Part shown: one piece after another, positions 1 through 11,079 of the stretch
Layout of the letters: every line of letters starts with the position of its first letter
Position numbering within the stretch: the first letter of the stretch is position 1
Assembly: GCA_963969495.1 (NCBI GenBank)
Contig: OZ018326.1
Coordinates: forward strand, 5,514,669 to 5,578,668
DNA length: 64,000 nucleotides
Direction: 5' to 3'
DNA from: Ceratothoa steindachneri
Lineage: Eukaryota > Arthropoda > Malacostraca > Isopoda > Cymothoidae
Notes under the pieces: model-generated
Seen by the model: only the letters and a program-made list of their open reading frames with translations
What the model was told of the DNA's origin: nothing
Databases searched by the model: none
Translations under genes and position numbers: made by a program

Positions 1-403
1 ACGGGCCACATTGTCCTTGTGGGTCACGAGTGACGAAAGTCCTGGACGGGGGTCATCTTCAAGGGACTCACGACCATGGCGGAACTTCCTATTCCAGCGA
101 GCAATGGTTACATAGGAAGGGGCAGTGTCAGTGTACACTGCAACCATGCGTTCATGGATCTATTTTGCATTCTTGCCTACCTTGGTCAAAAATTTGATCA
201 CTGCGTGGTGCTCAACCTTTTCCATTGTTGAGAAATTTATGACTGACGATCTTCGATCAGCTACTGCTTCCTAAATAGACGAAGCAGGAGCGTGCGGCTG
301 CAGATCCTGACTTATCATAACCTATCCTAACACTTCCACAACCAGCCATCCTCCTTCCTCTGTTTTACTCTCCTGATTCGCAAAACTTATTGACCGCCTT
401 TAG
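1..403 (-). mobile_element. Mariner element, transposase N-terminal half (cut by window edge)
   Basis: The right part of the element described in full at 8456-9387. The minus strand carries the start of the transposase, including the helix-turn-helix region of mariner/SETMAR-type transposases. The right terminal inverted repeat ends at 403 and is followed by TA. The remainder of this copy lies left of the window. Confidence 0.85.
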
Positions 404-2095
404 TACATATAACGAAACGACTCCACGTCTTTATTCCTCTTCGGATTCAAAGGAACAGTTAAAACATGTTGAATCCACAGATCTCGTAAAGTCAAAGAAT
501 GTGAGAACGAAAATTACTTTCATTGTCGGATATGAGCGTTTTGGGCACTCCCACCTGCGCAAGCCATCCATGTGCGATCGTGTGAATATATTCAACAGTA
601 GAGAAATCGTGAAAAGGCATATATATACACGATAGTTAATAGGTAGTTAAACTCATTGGTTTGGGGTGAGGTCCTTTGATGTCCACGTGCACCACACTTA
701 GCCTCGAATCCGGCGCAGAAATTGTATTTTGGGGCAAGTGCGCGTTGACTGACAAGGAACTCAAGTAGTCACAGTACTTTTGAGACTGCACATTTGAAAG
801 TAGAGAGGTTGGGCTTATAACACCAGAGTGAGCGATACAATGAAAGTTTCAAATATTTCTTGTTTATTTGGTTGGGGAAAGACGAATGCTTAGCCTGTTC
901 AGTGAGGAGAGCCCAAGAATTTTGCTCTTAGTGTTCGGCAGGCAAAAGGAAGATAGTTGGATGTGTGTGTGTTCTCTACTGAAGAAGTGTGCAATAGTTG
1001 GGTAGATAAGTTGGTTTAAATTTAGCAGGGCATAGGTGATAACTTGAAAAACCATAGGTAAAATTGAGGTAGCTCCACGAGAGAAGACTGTCTGAGAGGT
1101 CTGCCTTCAAACAGGCACAGATAAAAATGATCATTTTAATCGGAAGAGTGGTTGTTAGTAGTCGTTGTATTCCTGAACAGAGAGTTAGCTGGCTGGAGAT
1201 GCCTAGGGTGTGACCACGGGAGGTCGTCAAAGAATTGCTTAATAAAATCAAGTAGACGAGCCATAAGAAAATGGTGATAAGTATTTGCAGAAAACATTGT
1301 GGTGATGAGGTTTCCATTAGACCTCATATCGCCTGAAGAATTTTTTTACTACAAAAGTGCGACAAGAAACATTTTTTCCAAACGTAGTCATTTTTAGTCT
1401 GAGCTGAAGATAACTGCTTCGAAAAAAGCTGGCGCTCTTTTCACACTCGTCGCACTTGCATCACCCAAAATTCGGAATGATGAGTTCTGCAATGGATGCC
1501 ATAAACCGTTGGCTATGGAAAGAGCAAGAATGGTCTTCCATCAAGATGTAATTTGGTGTGGCTCACATGGACGTCACTTTTTTCACATGATTCATGTAAA
1601 AATTAAATATACCTAAGCATTACTATAGAGATTTATAATAGTTGGTTTAGTGAAAATGTCTATGTGTGCATATCTGTCAGGCAGAGGTGATATACCCTCG
1701 TTGGTTAGGAGGTATCCAAGAATTTCAAGCCGGTATACTCCTAATTGACATTTGTGTGGTGGCAACTTTAAACCATAGGGCAGTAAGCAGTGAAATACCT
1801 GACTTAGGTATACTAAGTGCATTGTTTGTGCTGGAGAGTAGATCAATATGTTGTCAAAAAGCCAAAACGAATGAAAGAACTTCCAGAATTCATTAAGAAA
1901 ACGAAGTTCAGGTGAGGTTACGTTTTGTATTTCTTCATGAAATACGATTAAGATTTCCGGGAAATTTGTCGATTGTTGAATGGTGACGTCGGATGGTGAA
2001 AACTTTCGGTTATTGTCCGGTAGGTGGCTTCTGGCAGCGTAGAAGGGATAAAAGACGTAGGGTGCCTCTTGATGGTAGCAAGAGAAGATACTCAT
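404..2095 (-). pseudogene. Decayed Gypsy-type pol (RT to integrase core)
   Basis: On the minus strand, 2095-1613 is open for 160 codons and contains a reverse transcriptase palm region. FDNILIYS stands where Y(L/V)DDILIYS is expected, so a catalytic aspartate is replaced by asparagine. It is followed by HGLKL-type residues (here YGLKLPPHKCQLGV) and LGYLLTNEGI, typical of Gypsy RT. Further downstream on the same strand, about 720-470, is an integrase core with VVHVDIKGP (first D) and GVPKTLISDNESNF (second D), with stops between. The stretch between them should hold RNase H but is too decayed to call. The mariner element follows at once. The RT-then-integrase order is that of Gypsy/Metaviridae. 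Confidence 0.75.
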
Positions 2096-3944
2096 TGGTT
2101 CCTTCTTACATAGATGCCACAGGGTGACAGACAGTGATAGACCTTAGCTTTGATTTACTGGTGATACCAGTACAAGCTAGATGACTCCTATGATATCCCG
2201 TCGGGTGAGAGACAGACCGACCAGAGAATCGAACGCGTGAGTGATAACTCGGACTCTTACCTTAGATCGAGATTTACTCCGCAGCGCTTTGGTTTCATTT
2301 GGGACCACGTTGATAAGTTTGTCCATCTTGTTTTTTTGCATTGGGCGATCCTGGACGCCCGAGAGATGCGGGAATCTCAGTAGCTCGGACCATTGTAGGT
2401 GGTAGCGGCGACTAGTCTCTAGCCACCTAATGCATCCCGAGCTAAGATGCAATAGGCAGCTTTTGCCAAGCTGCCGATGGATTGAAATTCTTCAATGGCT
2501 ACAAGATGTCGATTAAATAAATAGGGAGAAGATTGAGGAAGGCATATTTTAATAATTCTGTTTAGCGATGATGTTGCTTGATCAGCAATGGAGCGACCTT
2601 GGCTCATCAATGGAGCGTTTACGGGCTCCGCATTGGAGCTGTTGGTTAAACAAACACGCAAAAGATTAATATATTATTTTTTATTAATAATGTCAGTTCT
2701 GAAATCTTATTGGTTGCCTCAAGTCAGGTGGCGCTCAGCTCGGGGAAGATGGAAAGCAGCTTGGAGGTTGATTGATAGCTGACATTTGCGTGGAGCGAAG
2801 GTGGCAAATATGGCATTGTTTGTATAACAATTGAAAATATTCTTGCTTTCCGACGCCTGCGAGCTATGTAGAACTCGAATGGTGTGAATTTGCTAGGTGT
2901 CGTCACCATGGAATGGCCAAAGGTTGCTGGTTGCGCCAGTAGCAAATCCCTAGGTAAATTAATTTGAAAGAATAAATGGAGCTTGCGTTTGGCTCACGAC
3001 TAATGATTTTTAAGAAATTCTCAATATTTTTTTTACTTTTATTCTAAAGTCTATATTTATTTATCTATTTTTTTGAAGAAAATATTATTTTTTAATGATA
3101 GGTTAGGTAGAGTGCGTTTATGTATAGCGCCTATAGTCGATGTTATTGTAAACTTTTATTCTAAGGCCATTTTCCTCTCAATTTCCAATATGCTATGTTT
3201 CGGCAGCACAATCTAAACAAGCAATTATAGTATCAGTATCAAACGGCTCTGTTCTTTATCTGATACAGACAAACAAATATTATATAAAATTCACCTTTCG
3301 ATAAAAGCTTATTACACCGAACCTCAAAGTCAAATAAAGGGCTCGACGTTAGAAATTCAAAAACGTTTACTTCCCTGGAATTTTTCTATATTTAAGCGCT
3401 TGCAAAAATAAGTACACATCTAACGTCAACTATGAACCTCATAGAGTACATGTCTTCCAAACCCTCAATAATCTGTGAATCCCAATTAGAAGCTCAAAAA
3501 TGTCACATCCATGCTCGTCACATTAAAGTATGATGAGTAAGATTACTAGGTTATCGGGTACATCGAACTCGTAGCATATCTGATGTGTCTCAAAAGCGGC
3601 TTTAACAAGTTCCCCTGCTACATATCTTTGCCATTGAAAGAGTAAAGACAAGATAGTGGGCTAAGAGAGGCAGCACATACACTTGGATTTACCAAAATAA
3701 TTTGTCGCAGCCTATAATCAAGAGTAGACATTTATCGAGTAGATTAAAGACTTCTTCTCTAAACTCAATGAGGCAGAGGTTAGCATAAGGAAGATGCTGA
3801 AGTAGACGAAATTCCCCGAGAAGCTCAGTAGTGAGAAAAGGCAGGTGAGTAATACTTTGTTGCTATGGTCCCTTGTCTCCTGAGCATTCGCAAAGCCAAA
3901 ATCTATTCAAAGGTAATTGTGACACTTATGACGAATTACGATTG
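2096..3944. other. No recognised gene; possible further retroelement remains
   Basis: Short minus-strand open stretches (2452-2177, 2661-2419, 2945-2724) lie directly upstream of the Gypsy RT relic, where gag and protease would be expected, but I see no zinc knuckle or protease motif. A ~120-base stretch at about 2700-2830 resembles 5540-5680 in the same orientation (shared GATGGAAAGC, TTGGAGGTTGATTGA and a TGGCGT-type segment). It is an old repeat pair inside the unit. Equivalents are at 11080-12928 and 20035-21883. Confidence 0.4.
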
Positions 3945-4870
3945 TAGCAGAATGAGGTTTAATGGTGGTCACGTGCCCTCCTGTACCCACCTAGGTCCGG
4001 AGGTCACCTCGTGAGGCGTGTGAAAGCATGAGAACCTAGGCAAGAAGGGAGCGGACGCTGTTATCACTCGCCCCAGCTGTATTTGCCTAGGGGGCCAATG
4101 TCTTTTCCCCCCTCCCTCTTGCGGGCGCCTCTGCTCAAAGATTGGAACCCGTTCGACGTTCCATCGAGCGTTATCAATATTCCCCCTTCCCCCGAAGGAG
4201 TCGCTTACTTTTCATCACGATCGCGCGCGCCTCCTCTACAGGCACCTATATAACGCGTCGACCAAGTTACAACAGTAGCACTGTCAAACTTCCACCTACT
4301 CTGACGAACTAGGTAGAGGATGCTCTCCCCCCCCCCCTCCCTCCAGCGGCTATTTCGATTCAAGTGAAGGCTAAATCGATCCGTGGACTCTGCCGTAGTC
4401 ATTCGGCAAACTTCGACTTCAGTGAACCCTGCCCTAGTCAATTAGCAAGGACTAAGAAGGATTCCCCAACCCTATAGACGACAAGGGCTTCCTCGAACCG
4501 TAGCCGAGGTAAACAGCTTATACCGTCGTTTCACCGTTCCCCACTGGCCCGATTTTGACAACGAGCTCAAAAGTTAATCGTAACCGTTGCTGCCTGCAGA
4601 TTGGTGTTAAATCTGGATTATTCCAATTGCTCTATTATTTGTGTGCACGCCCCAGTTATAATCCCTCTTTAAATCACAAACTGTATCTGACCTCTTTAAT
4701 CCCTTAATCAACCGACTTGATCGCGTGTAGATCTTGAACCCGGTCTGGGCGACCAGTCCATTTAAATCCAATTTCCATGCAAATAAATATATTCTCTTTT
4801 TGTTGTTAGTAAAGTATTATTTTCGTCATCGTCTTTCTTTTGCAATCCCGATGCGTATCAGCAACCCCTT
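3945..4870 (+). other. GC-rich block, possibly a solo LTR or promoter-bearing repeat
   Basis: A clearly GC-richer stretch in AT-rich surroundings, with CGTGCCCTCC, poly-C runs, a CTATATAACGCG TATA-like box at about 4245 and an AATAAATATA poly(A)-type signal at about 4785. This arrangement would fit an LTR read on the plus strand, but I could not place matching TG...CA ends or a target duplication, and no coding region accompanies it. Copies are at about 12929-13855 and 21884-22800. The third has most of that copy's extra substitutions. Confidence 0.3.
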
Positions 4871-5878
4871 TGATTTTTGTTCAACTTGCACTCTGAAATA
4901 ATTGTTTAAAAGGACCCCACAAAGTAAGAATAAATCATTCCTCCCCGTCGTTCACTCTCGCTCTTCAATTCACTTGGGCCAATCCCCAAAAAGCACCCAC
5001 GTATATATAAATATATCGTTTGGCCATTACAAATCGTCTGTAGGATGACTCTTTGAGGCTAATCATGATGAAATCAAATTATATATGGATACGTATTCAT
5101 AGTTATCAGCAGAGCGCTTCCATTATGATATATTGGACTTTGAACTAACTCCGCTACCAAGGAGCATATAACGAAAGCATGAGAAAATAAATATGGATGC
5201 AGACACGCTAAAGTCTGCATATCAGAAAAATTTGGTCAGGCAAAATTACCACTAAGTGATGGAAATTCAAAGAAACTAAGGAACACAACGAGCATTAAAA
5301 ACAGCTTTAAAAACACAAAATAAACAAAATAAAAAGAAAAAAAATGCGTGCAATATTAAATTATTAGCAGAAAATAACATGGTGCAGAAAATATATAGAT
5401 ATGCTTGTTCTCGAAAACTGAGCCAGATATAGCTATAAGAATGTCATTATTGAATTCAGCACATACAATTACCCTAGAATCAGACTATTTTGATTAAGAA
5501 CCATGATAAATTTTGGGGAAGCAGTGAATTATTAACAATGTAAGGTATGAATTCTGCTTGGTTACATCAAGCCAGTTGGCTACAGCTTGCGTGGATGGAA
5601 AGCTTCTTGGAGGTTGATTGAAAACTATCACTTGGCGTGGCCCGAGAGTTCCAGTGATGGCGTTGGCCGTATGAAAATTGTTAATTCCTTCTGTTCTTTT
5701 GGCTCATGTCTGTTATGTTGGCCTGAAAAGGTTTGAAGTGGCCAGGAATTGCCATCATGTGTTTGTCAGCGGTCTTTGGGTAAGTCAATCAACACTGCTA
5801 TGATTGGGTTAGACGCAGCTTAATTTCAACCTAAAATGAAAATAGGAATACCCTTCTATCTATTTCTCAATCTCTCCA
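4871..5878. other. AT-rich stretch, nothing recognised
   Basis: No coding region or RNA gene seen. It contains the right-hand limit of the array: at 5376 in copy 1 (14361 in copy 2) the sequence reads on into the rest of the unit, whereas copy 3 switches to unique DNA at the same point. The array register is therefore best drawn from 5377. Confidence 0.4.
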
Positions 5879-7168
5879 ATAGCCATCAGCCACAAGAACC
5901 AGGCATGTGCCTATCCAACCAGAAACATAAACGTGCCTCCATACGCTTTCAACTACGAATCTCTGGCCTTGGTATTAACCCTCATCCTCTTTCCCAGGGC
6001 CAGAATAATGTCGGATTACATTCCGGCCATAACAAACACTGAGCGAGGAAAAATACAACCTGACTTCTTCAAACACCTCAGCGGATCCCTACTACAAGAT
6101 ATCGCTGAAGCATGGAGTTCTCTTCATAAGATACGTACGATGGGGAAGGAATCGGGCTGATGCACCGTCCCGAACCGATTTCAAATCTCCCTTTAAAATT
6201 GTATAATTCTTTATTTTTGTAAGGCATTTCCATGATTTAAGTTTTCATTCCATAACCTTTGTAACAGTTTTAATAAACGGTGACTTATTCAAAAGTTTTA
6301 CATACTAGGGAATGACAGCTCGCAAGTCTACGGGATGCAAAGCTCCGCGTACGCAATTGGCCACGAAGGCAGCACTCAAATCTGCTCCTGCCACCGGAGC
6401 GCTTCGTTCGCAAAATTGTCCTAGATTTTAAAACTGATCTTCGTTTTCAATCTTCCACTGTAATGGCTCTACAAAAGGCCTCTGAAGCCTACTTGGTTGG
6501 TTTATTTGAGGATACAAACCTTTGCGCTATCCACGCCAAGAGAGTGACTATCATGCCCAAAGATATCATTGCTTAGTATTTGAAAGTTTAGAATAACTCA
6601 CGTTTATTAAAAATTTTACAAAGCTTATGGAATGAAAAGTTAAATCGGGATAATGCTATACAAAAATAAAGAATTATACAATTTTAAAGGGAGACTTGGA
6701 AGTTCTAATAAGAGTAAGGGTGGGCGGTTGGGGAGCTTCCAAAGAAAAAGGACCATAGGAGCGTCCGATAGACGCTGAAATCGGCGAGCAAATGTGCCTG
6801 TCCCAAGCCATCACCGTCTTATATAGGTGAACCTATAGGCGTGATGGTCGGGGTAAGGCCATAGGCTTCCGAAATCGGTTCGAGACGGTGCATCAGCCCG
6901 ATTCCTCCCCCATCGTACGTATCTTATGGAGAGAACTCCATGTTTCAGCGATATCTTGTAGTAGGGATCTGCTGAGGTGTTTGAAGAAGTCAGGTGGTAT
7001 TTTTCCTCACTCGGTGTTTGTTATGGCCGCAATGAAAGCGGACATTATTCTGGCCCTGGAAAAGAGGAGTACGGTTAATACTAGGGGCAGAGATTCGTAG
7101 TTAAATGCTTATGGAGACACGTTTATGTTTCTGGTCGGATAGGCCCATGAGTGGTTCTCGTGGCTGAT
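5879..7168. repeat. Long inverted repeat (fold-back) enclosing a histone H3 fragment
   Basis: The left arm, about 5879-6307, is the reverse complement of most of 6577-7168. Matching landmarks include ATAGCCATCAGCCAC (left) and its complement near 7165, ATAAGATACGTACGATGGGG near 6130 and its complement near 6910-6930, and the AATTGTATAATTCTTTATTT block near 6200 and its complement near 6670. The right arm holds an extra ~170 bases (about 6700-6880) not present on the left. The arms run right up to the start and stop of the H3-derived segment, so the spacer is only that segment. Each arm is open in one frame for 70-75 codons with no recognised product. No transposase is encoded. Confidence 0.88.
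6312..6576 (+). pseudogene. Degenerate, internally deleted histone H3 copy
   Basis: Begins ATG-ACA with [20 protein letters not shown], matching the H3 tail from Thr6, but lacking the first five residues and with Gly12-to-Cys, Lys18-to-Thr and Arg26-to-Leu changes. After about 30 codons (APATGA) the core region with the HRYRPGTVALREIRR segment is deleted. The sequence resumes one frame over with [37 protein letters not shown] and [10 protein letters not shown], then IA and a TAG. That is H3 from about residue 67 to 125, without the final RRIRGERA. The total of 265 bases is not a multiple of three. No histone 3' stem-loop follows. Codons are recognisable and residue conservation is high in the C-terminal part, so capture was from a real H3 gene. 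It cannot encode a working histone. Confidence 0.93.
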
Positions 7169-7747
7169 GGCTATTCCGTCGCTGTAAACCATAGCCTCAT
7201 CCGATCTTTGTTCATTAAGTTTAAAAATTTCGTTTCCTATTTTATTTGCAATTATTGATTCTTTGAATTACCTTTACCCCCTATACTCAACTGTTTTTTA
7301 TCCATATTTTTCACTATCATATTTTTGTATTTTAACTTATATTGAACTGTTTGCTTTGCTTTTGTTTTCCTTTATAATTCCTGGCTATTTGATTTTACTT
7401 ACCTTTCATTTTTCATTGTTCGCCCTGCCCTTAAAATTTTTTAGTGTATTACTTTAAGAACAAAATTCTTTTATTCCTATTGAGTTTGATTAATGTTTAT
7501 TATTCATGTTTGTTGTTTAATTTAGTTTCAAATTCTAAATTTTCCTTTCTTGGTTAAATTCGTATATATCGATGGCTTTATCCCTTACATTCAACTGTTT
7601 TGAACATATTTTTCCCATATCATTTCTGGCACCTCTTGTTGAGTTTTACTCATTTTTAATATTGTAACTAATATTGAATTGTGTGTGCTGATTTTTTAAT
7701 GTTGTCATCTTATTCTTCAAATTTCTTGTATTCGTATCAGAGTTCAA
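7169..7747. other. T-rich stretch upstream of the hammerhead-like motif
   Basis: Strongly T-rich on the plus strand, with a 64-codon open stretch (7263-7457) of hydrophobic residues that I take to be compositional. Its placement just before a hammerhead-like motif and a (TA)n tract would fit the terminal (pseudo-LTR) part of a Penelope-like element, but no RT is present here. Equivalent at 16154-16732. Confidence 0.35.
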
Positions 7748-7787
7748 TCCGCTGAAGATGGTCATTGCTAATGACCGAAACGTCCGG
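7748..7787 (+). ncRNA. Hammerhead-ribozyme-like motif
   Basis: The core reads CTGAAGA (7752-7758), then a hairpin GGTCATT-GCT-AATGACC (7760-7776, seven pairs), then GAAA (7777-7780) and CGTC. This is the CUGANGA / stem II / GAAA order of a hammerhead. Flanking TCCG before the core and CGG after CGTC can pair as a short stem I; stem III would be only two pairs (AC/GU). Penelope-like retroelements are known to carry such minimal hammerheads. One unpaired T between CTGAAGA and stem II departs from the consensus, so activity is uncertain. Confidence 0.55.
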
Positions 7788-7827
7788 CAAATAAATGTTT
7801 AGAGCGATCACATGGGTCTTCCTATTC

Positions 7828-7830
<3 letters not shown>

Positions 7831-7892
<62 letters not shown>
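7831..7892. repeat. (TA)n microsatellite, copy 1 allele
   Basis: About 31 uninterrupted AT dinucleotides, beginning about 45 bases after the hammerhead-like motif. Confidence 0.97.
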
Positions 7893-7894
<2 letters not shown>

Positions 7895-8455
7895 ATAAAT
7901 GAACAATAACCTTCTAGTCGATGCGGTTAGGTAAGGGTAATAACAATTCCTTAATACGCTAAAGTCTTTTGGAGTTCCTGAACCCTCTTCATGAGCGTTA
8001 CTTACATGCCAAGGCAACGATCCGTTTCAGAAAAATGCATTACAATTGAAAATATGATTTTTGAAGACTTTGTGCAAGCAAAGCCAGCTTCATATTGCGC
8101 AAAGCCACGGTCTTTAGATCGTATCAGCCTACTTAAATCAGATATGAGTGTTGACTGTGGACTTGATCGGAAAAAGAACCATTATATTTGTTGAGGAATT
8201 TCAGTTAGGTATCAGTTTCTAAGGAACATTTGGGTTCAAGTTTGAAGATCGTTAAGAATGTGCACTTTCTAAACGGGATGGAGCTGGCGCGAGGACGCGG
8301 CGTGACAGGAAATTTTCCCATGTGAGTTTTTGGGCTCCCGTGAATTCACTGAGAGGAATGAAACGATCAAGTGAACTTAAAATAAAGGAGCGAAGACGAG
8401 TAGATCACCTCTATAAATGATGAGCAAACCTAAAAGCAAGGAGGGTTTGAGCTTA
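7893..8455. other. No recognised gene (unit segment before the mariner)
   Basis: A 67-codon plus-strand open stretch at 7991-8194 has no recognised similarity. The segment ends at the TA that borders the mariner. Equivalent at 16848-17410. Confidence 0.4.
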
Positions 8456-9387
8456 CGAGGGGCGGTCAATAAGTTTTGCAATTCGGATATAAGGAAACGA
8501 GAGATTAGGAAAAGTGTTTTATTATTTTTCAATAGAACTGCCCTCGACTTCAATGCACTTGCGCAAATTCTCCCCGAGGCTTCGAATTCCCGACAACCAG
8601 AAATCTGCCGACTGCTGTTCAATCCACTCTTGGACGGCGAGCTGGACATCTTCATCGTCCCCAAACCGGCATCTACGCAGTGCAACCTTGACCTGGCGGA
8701 ATAAAAATTAGTCGCTAGGGTCAAGATCTGGATTGTAAGGGGGATGGTTGAGCTTCTCGAATCCGCACTCGCGCAGGGCAGCTTGTGCAACTCTGGTCTT
8801 GTGGACTTTGGTGACGTTGAAGTTGATCATGGGGCGTGAGGTTTCTAGGGACCTAACGGGCAGAGACCTTGGTCATGGCCAAATTGTCGTGGATGATGTT
8901 GATAACACTTTCATGTCTTATTCCAAGTTCTCGCTCGATTTCTTCGACCTTCAGCCGTCGATCTTCCAGGATGATTCTCTCCACACGGGCCACATTGTCC
9001 TTGTGGGTCACGAGTGACGAAAGTCCTGGACGGGGGTCATCTTCAAGGGACTCACGACCATGGCGGAACTTCCTATTCCAGCGAGCAATGGTTACATAGG
9101 AAGGGGCAGTGTCAGTGTACACTGCAACCATGCGTTCATGGATCTATTTTGCATTCTTGCCTACCTTGGTCAAAAATTTGATCACTGCGTGGTGCTCAAC
9201 CTTTTCCATTGTTGAGAAATTTATGACTGACGATCTTCGATCAGCTACTGCTTCCTAAATAGACGAAGCAGGAGCGTGCGGCTGCAGATCCTGACTTATC
9301 ATAACCTATCCTAACACCTCCACAACCAGCCATCCTCCTTCCTCTGTTTTACTCTCCTGATTCGCAAAACTTATTGACCGCCTTTAG
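8456..9387 (-). mobile_element. Internally deleted mariner element
   Basis: Terminal inverted repeats share GGCGGTCAATAAGTTTTGC, beginning CGAGG on the left and (complement) CTAAA on the right, each bordered by the TA expected for Tc1/mariner insertion. The minus strand encodes a mariner transposase: an N-terminal DNA-binding segment (APSYVTIARWNRKFRHGRES, then a LGIRHESV helix region) in one open stretch of 92 codons at 9131-8853, then in another frame the C-terminal part with RECGFEKLNHPPY and the last catalytic motif DPSDYF, followed by typical C-terminal residues to about 8490. The middle of the catalytic domain, with the first two aspartates, is missing. At 932 bp it is shorter than the usual ~1.3 kb, so it cannot be autonomous. 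It lies within the decayed Gypsy pol of the unit. Confidence 0.9.
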
Positions 9388-11079
9388 TACATATAACGAA
9401 ACGACTCCACGTCTTTATTCCTCTTCGGATTCAAAGGAACAGTTAAAACATGTTGAATCCACAGATCTCGTAAAGTCAAAGAATGTGAGAACGAAAATTA
9501 CTTTCATTGTCGGATATGAGCGTTTTGGGCACTCCCACCTGCGCAAGCCATCCATGTGCGATCGTGTGAATATATTCAACAGTAGAGAAATCGTGAAAAG
9601 GCATATATATACACGATAGTTAATAGGTAGTTAAACTCATTGGTTTGGGGTGAGGTCCTTTGATGTCCACGTGCACCACACTTAGCCTCGAATCCGGCGC
9701 AGAAATTGTATTTTGGGGCAAGTGCGCGTTGACTGACAAGGAACTCAAGTAGTCACAGTACTTTTGAGACTGCACATTTGAAAGTAGAGAGGTTGGGCTT
9801 ATAACACCAGAGTGAGCGATACAATGAAAGTTTCAAATATTTCTTGTTTATTTGGTTGGGGAAAGACGAATGCTTAGCCTGTTCAGTGAGGAGAGCCCAA
9901 GAATTTTGCTCTTAGTGTTCGGCAGGCAAAAGGAAGATAGTTGGATGTGTGTGTGTTCTCTACTGAAGAAGTGTGCAATAGTTGGGTAGATAAGTTGGTT
10001 TAAATTTAGCAGGGCATAGGTGATAACTTGAAAAACCATAGGTAAAATTGAGGTAGCTCCACGAGAGAAGACTGTCTGAGAGGTCTGCCTTCAAACAGGC
10101 ACAGATAAAAATGATCATTTTAATCGGAAGAGTGGTTGTTAGTAGTCGTTGTATTCCTGAACAGAGAGTTAGCTGGCTGGAGATGCCTAGGGTGTGACCA
10201 CGGGAGGTCGTCAAAGAATTGCTTAATAAAATCAAGTAGACGAGCCATAAGAAAATGGTGATAAGTATTTGCAGAAAACATTGTGGTGATGAGGTTTCCA
10301 TTAGACCTCATATCGCCTGAAGAATTTTTTTACTACAAAAGTGCGACAAGAAACATTTTTTCCAAACGTAGTCATTTTTAGTCTGAGCTGAAGATAACTG
10401 CTTCGAAAAAAGCTGGCGCTCTTTTCACACTCGTCGCACTTGCATCACCCAAAATTCGGAATGATGAGTTCTGCAATGGATGCCATAAACCGTTGGCTAT
10501 GGAAAGAGCAAGAATGGTCTTCCATCAAGATGTAATTTGGTGTGGCTCACATGGACGTCACTTTTTTTACATGATTCATGTAAAAATTAAATATACCTAA
10601 GCATTACTATAGAGATTTATAATAGTTGGTTTAGTGAAAATGTCTATGTGTGCATATCTGTCAGGCAGAGGTGATATACCCTCGTTGGTTAGGAGGTATC
10701 CAAGAATTTCAAGCCGGTATACTCCTAATTGACATTTGTGTGGTGGCAACTTTAAACCATAGGGCAGTAAGCAGTGAAATACCTGACTTAGGTATACTAA
10801 GTGCATTGTTTGTGCTGGAGAGTAGATCAATATGTTGTCAAAAAGCCAAAACGAATGAAAGAACTTCCAGAATTCATTAAGAAAACGAAGTTCAGGTGAG
10901 GTTACGTTTTGTATTTCTTCATGAAATACGATTAAGATTTCCGGGAAATTTGTCGATTGTTGAATGGTGACGTCGGATGGTGAAAACTTTCGGTTATTGT
11001 CCGGTAGGTGGCTTCTGGCAGCGTAGAAGGGATAAAAGACGCAGGGTGCCTCTTGATGGTAGCAAGAGAAGATACTCAT
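9388..11079 (-). pseudogene. Decayed Gypsy-type pol, array copy 2
   Basis: Same relic as at 404-2095. The 160-codon RT stretch is 11079-10597, with a Tyr-to-Cys difference in its N-terminal part relative to copy 1. The integrase core motifs lie at about 9705-9450. Confidence 0.75.

Larger units (their letters stand above)
1..8984. repeat. Copy 1 of a ~9-kb tandem repeat unit
   Basis: Position 1 corresponds to 8985 and to 17940, so the window opens inside an array whose period is 8984 bp here. Reading the copies side by side I noticed only about a dozen substitutions between copies 1 and 2, plus a one-base change in a poly-C run near 4330 and a shorter (TA)n tract in copy 2. The unit contains, in order, the right part of a mariner element, a decayed Gypsy pol, a GC-rich block, an inverted repeat enclosing a histone H3 fragment, a hammerhead-like motif, a (TA)n tract and the left part of the next mariner. 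The near-identity implies recent duplication, strong homogenisation, or an assembly duplication. The array probably extends left of the window. Confidence 0.95.

Noticed and set aside
4205..4441. 78-codon minus-strand frame in the GC-rich block (also near 22144)
   Set aside because: No domain, lost in copy 2 through a one-base poly-C change, and therefore not under constraint.
8377..8790. 137-codon minus-strand frame overlapping the left part of the mariner
   Set aside because: The transposase C-terminal motifs (ending in DPSDYF and beyond) are in another frame; this one is a shadow.
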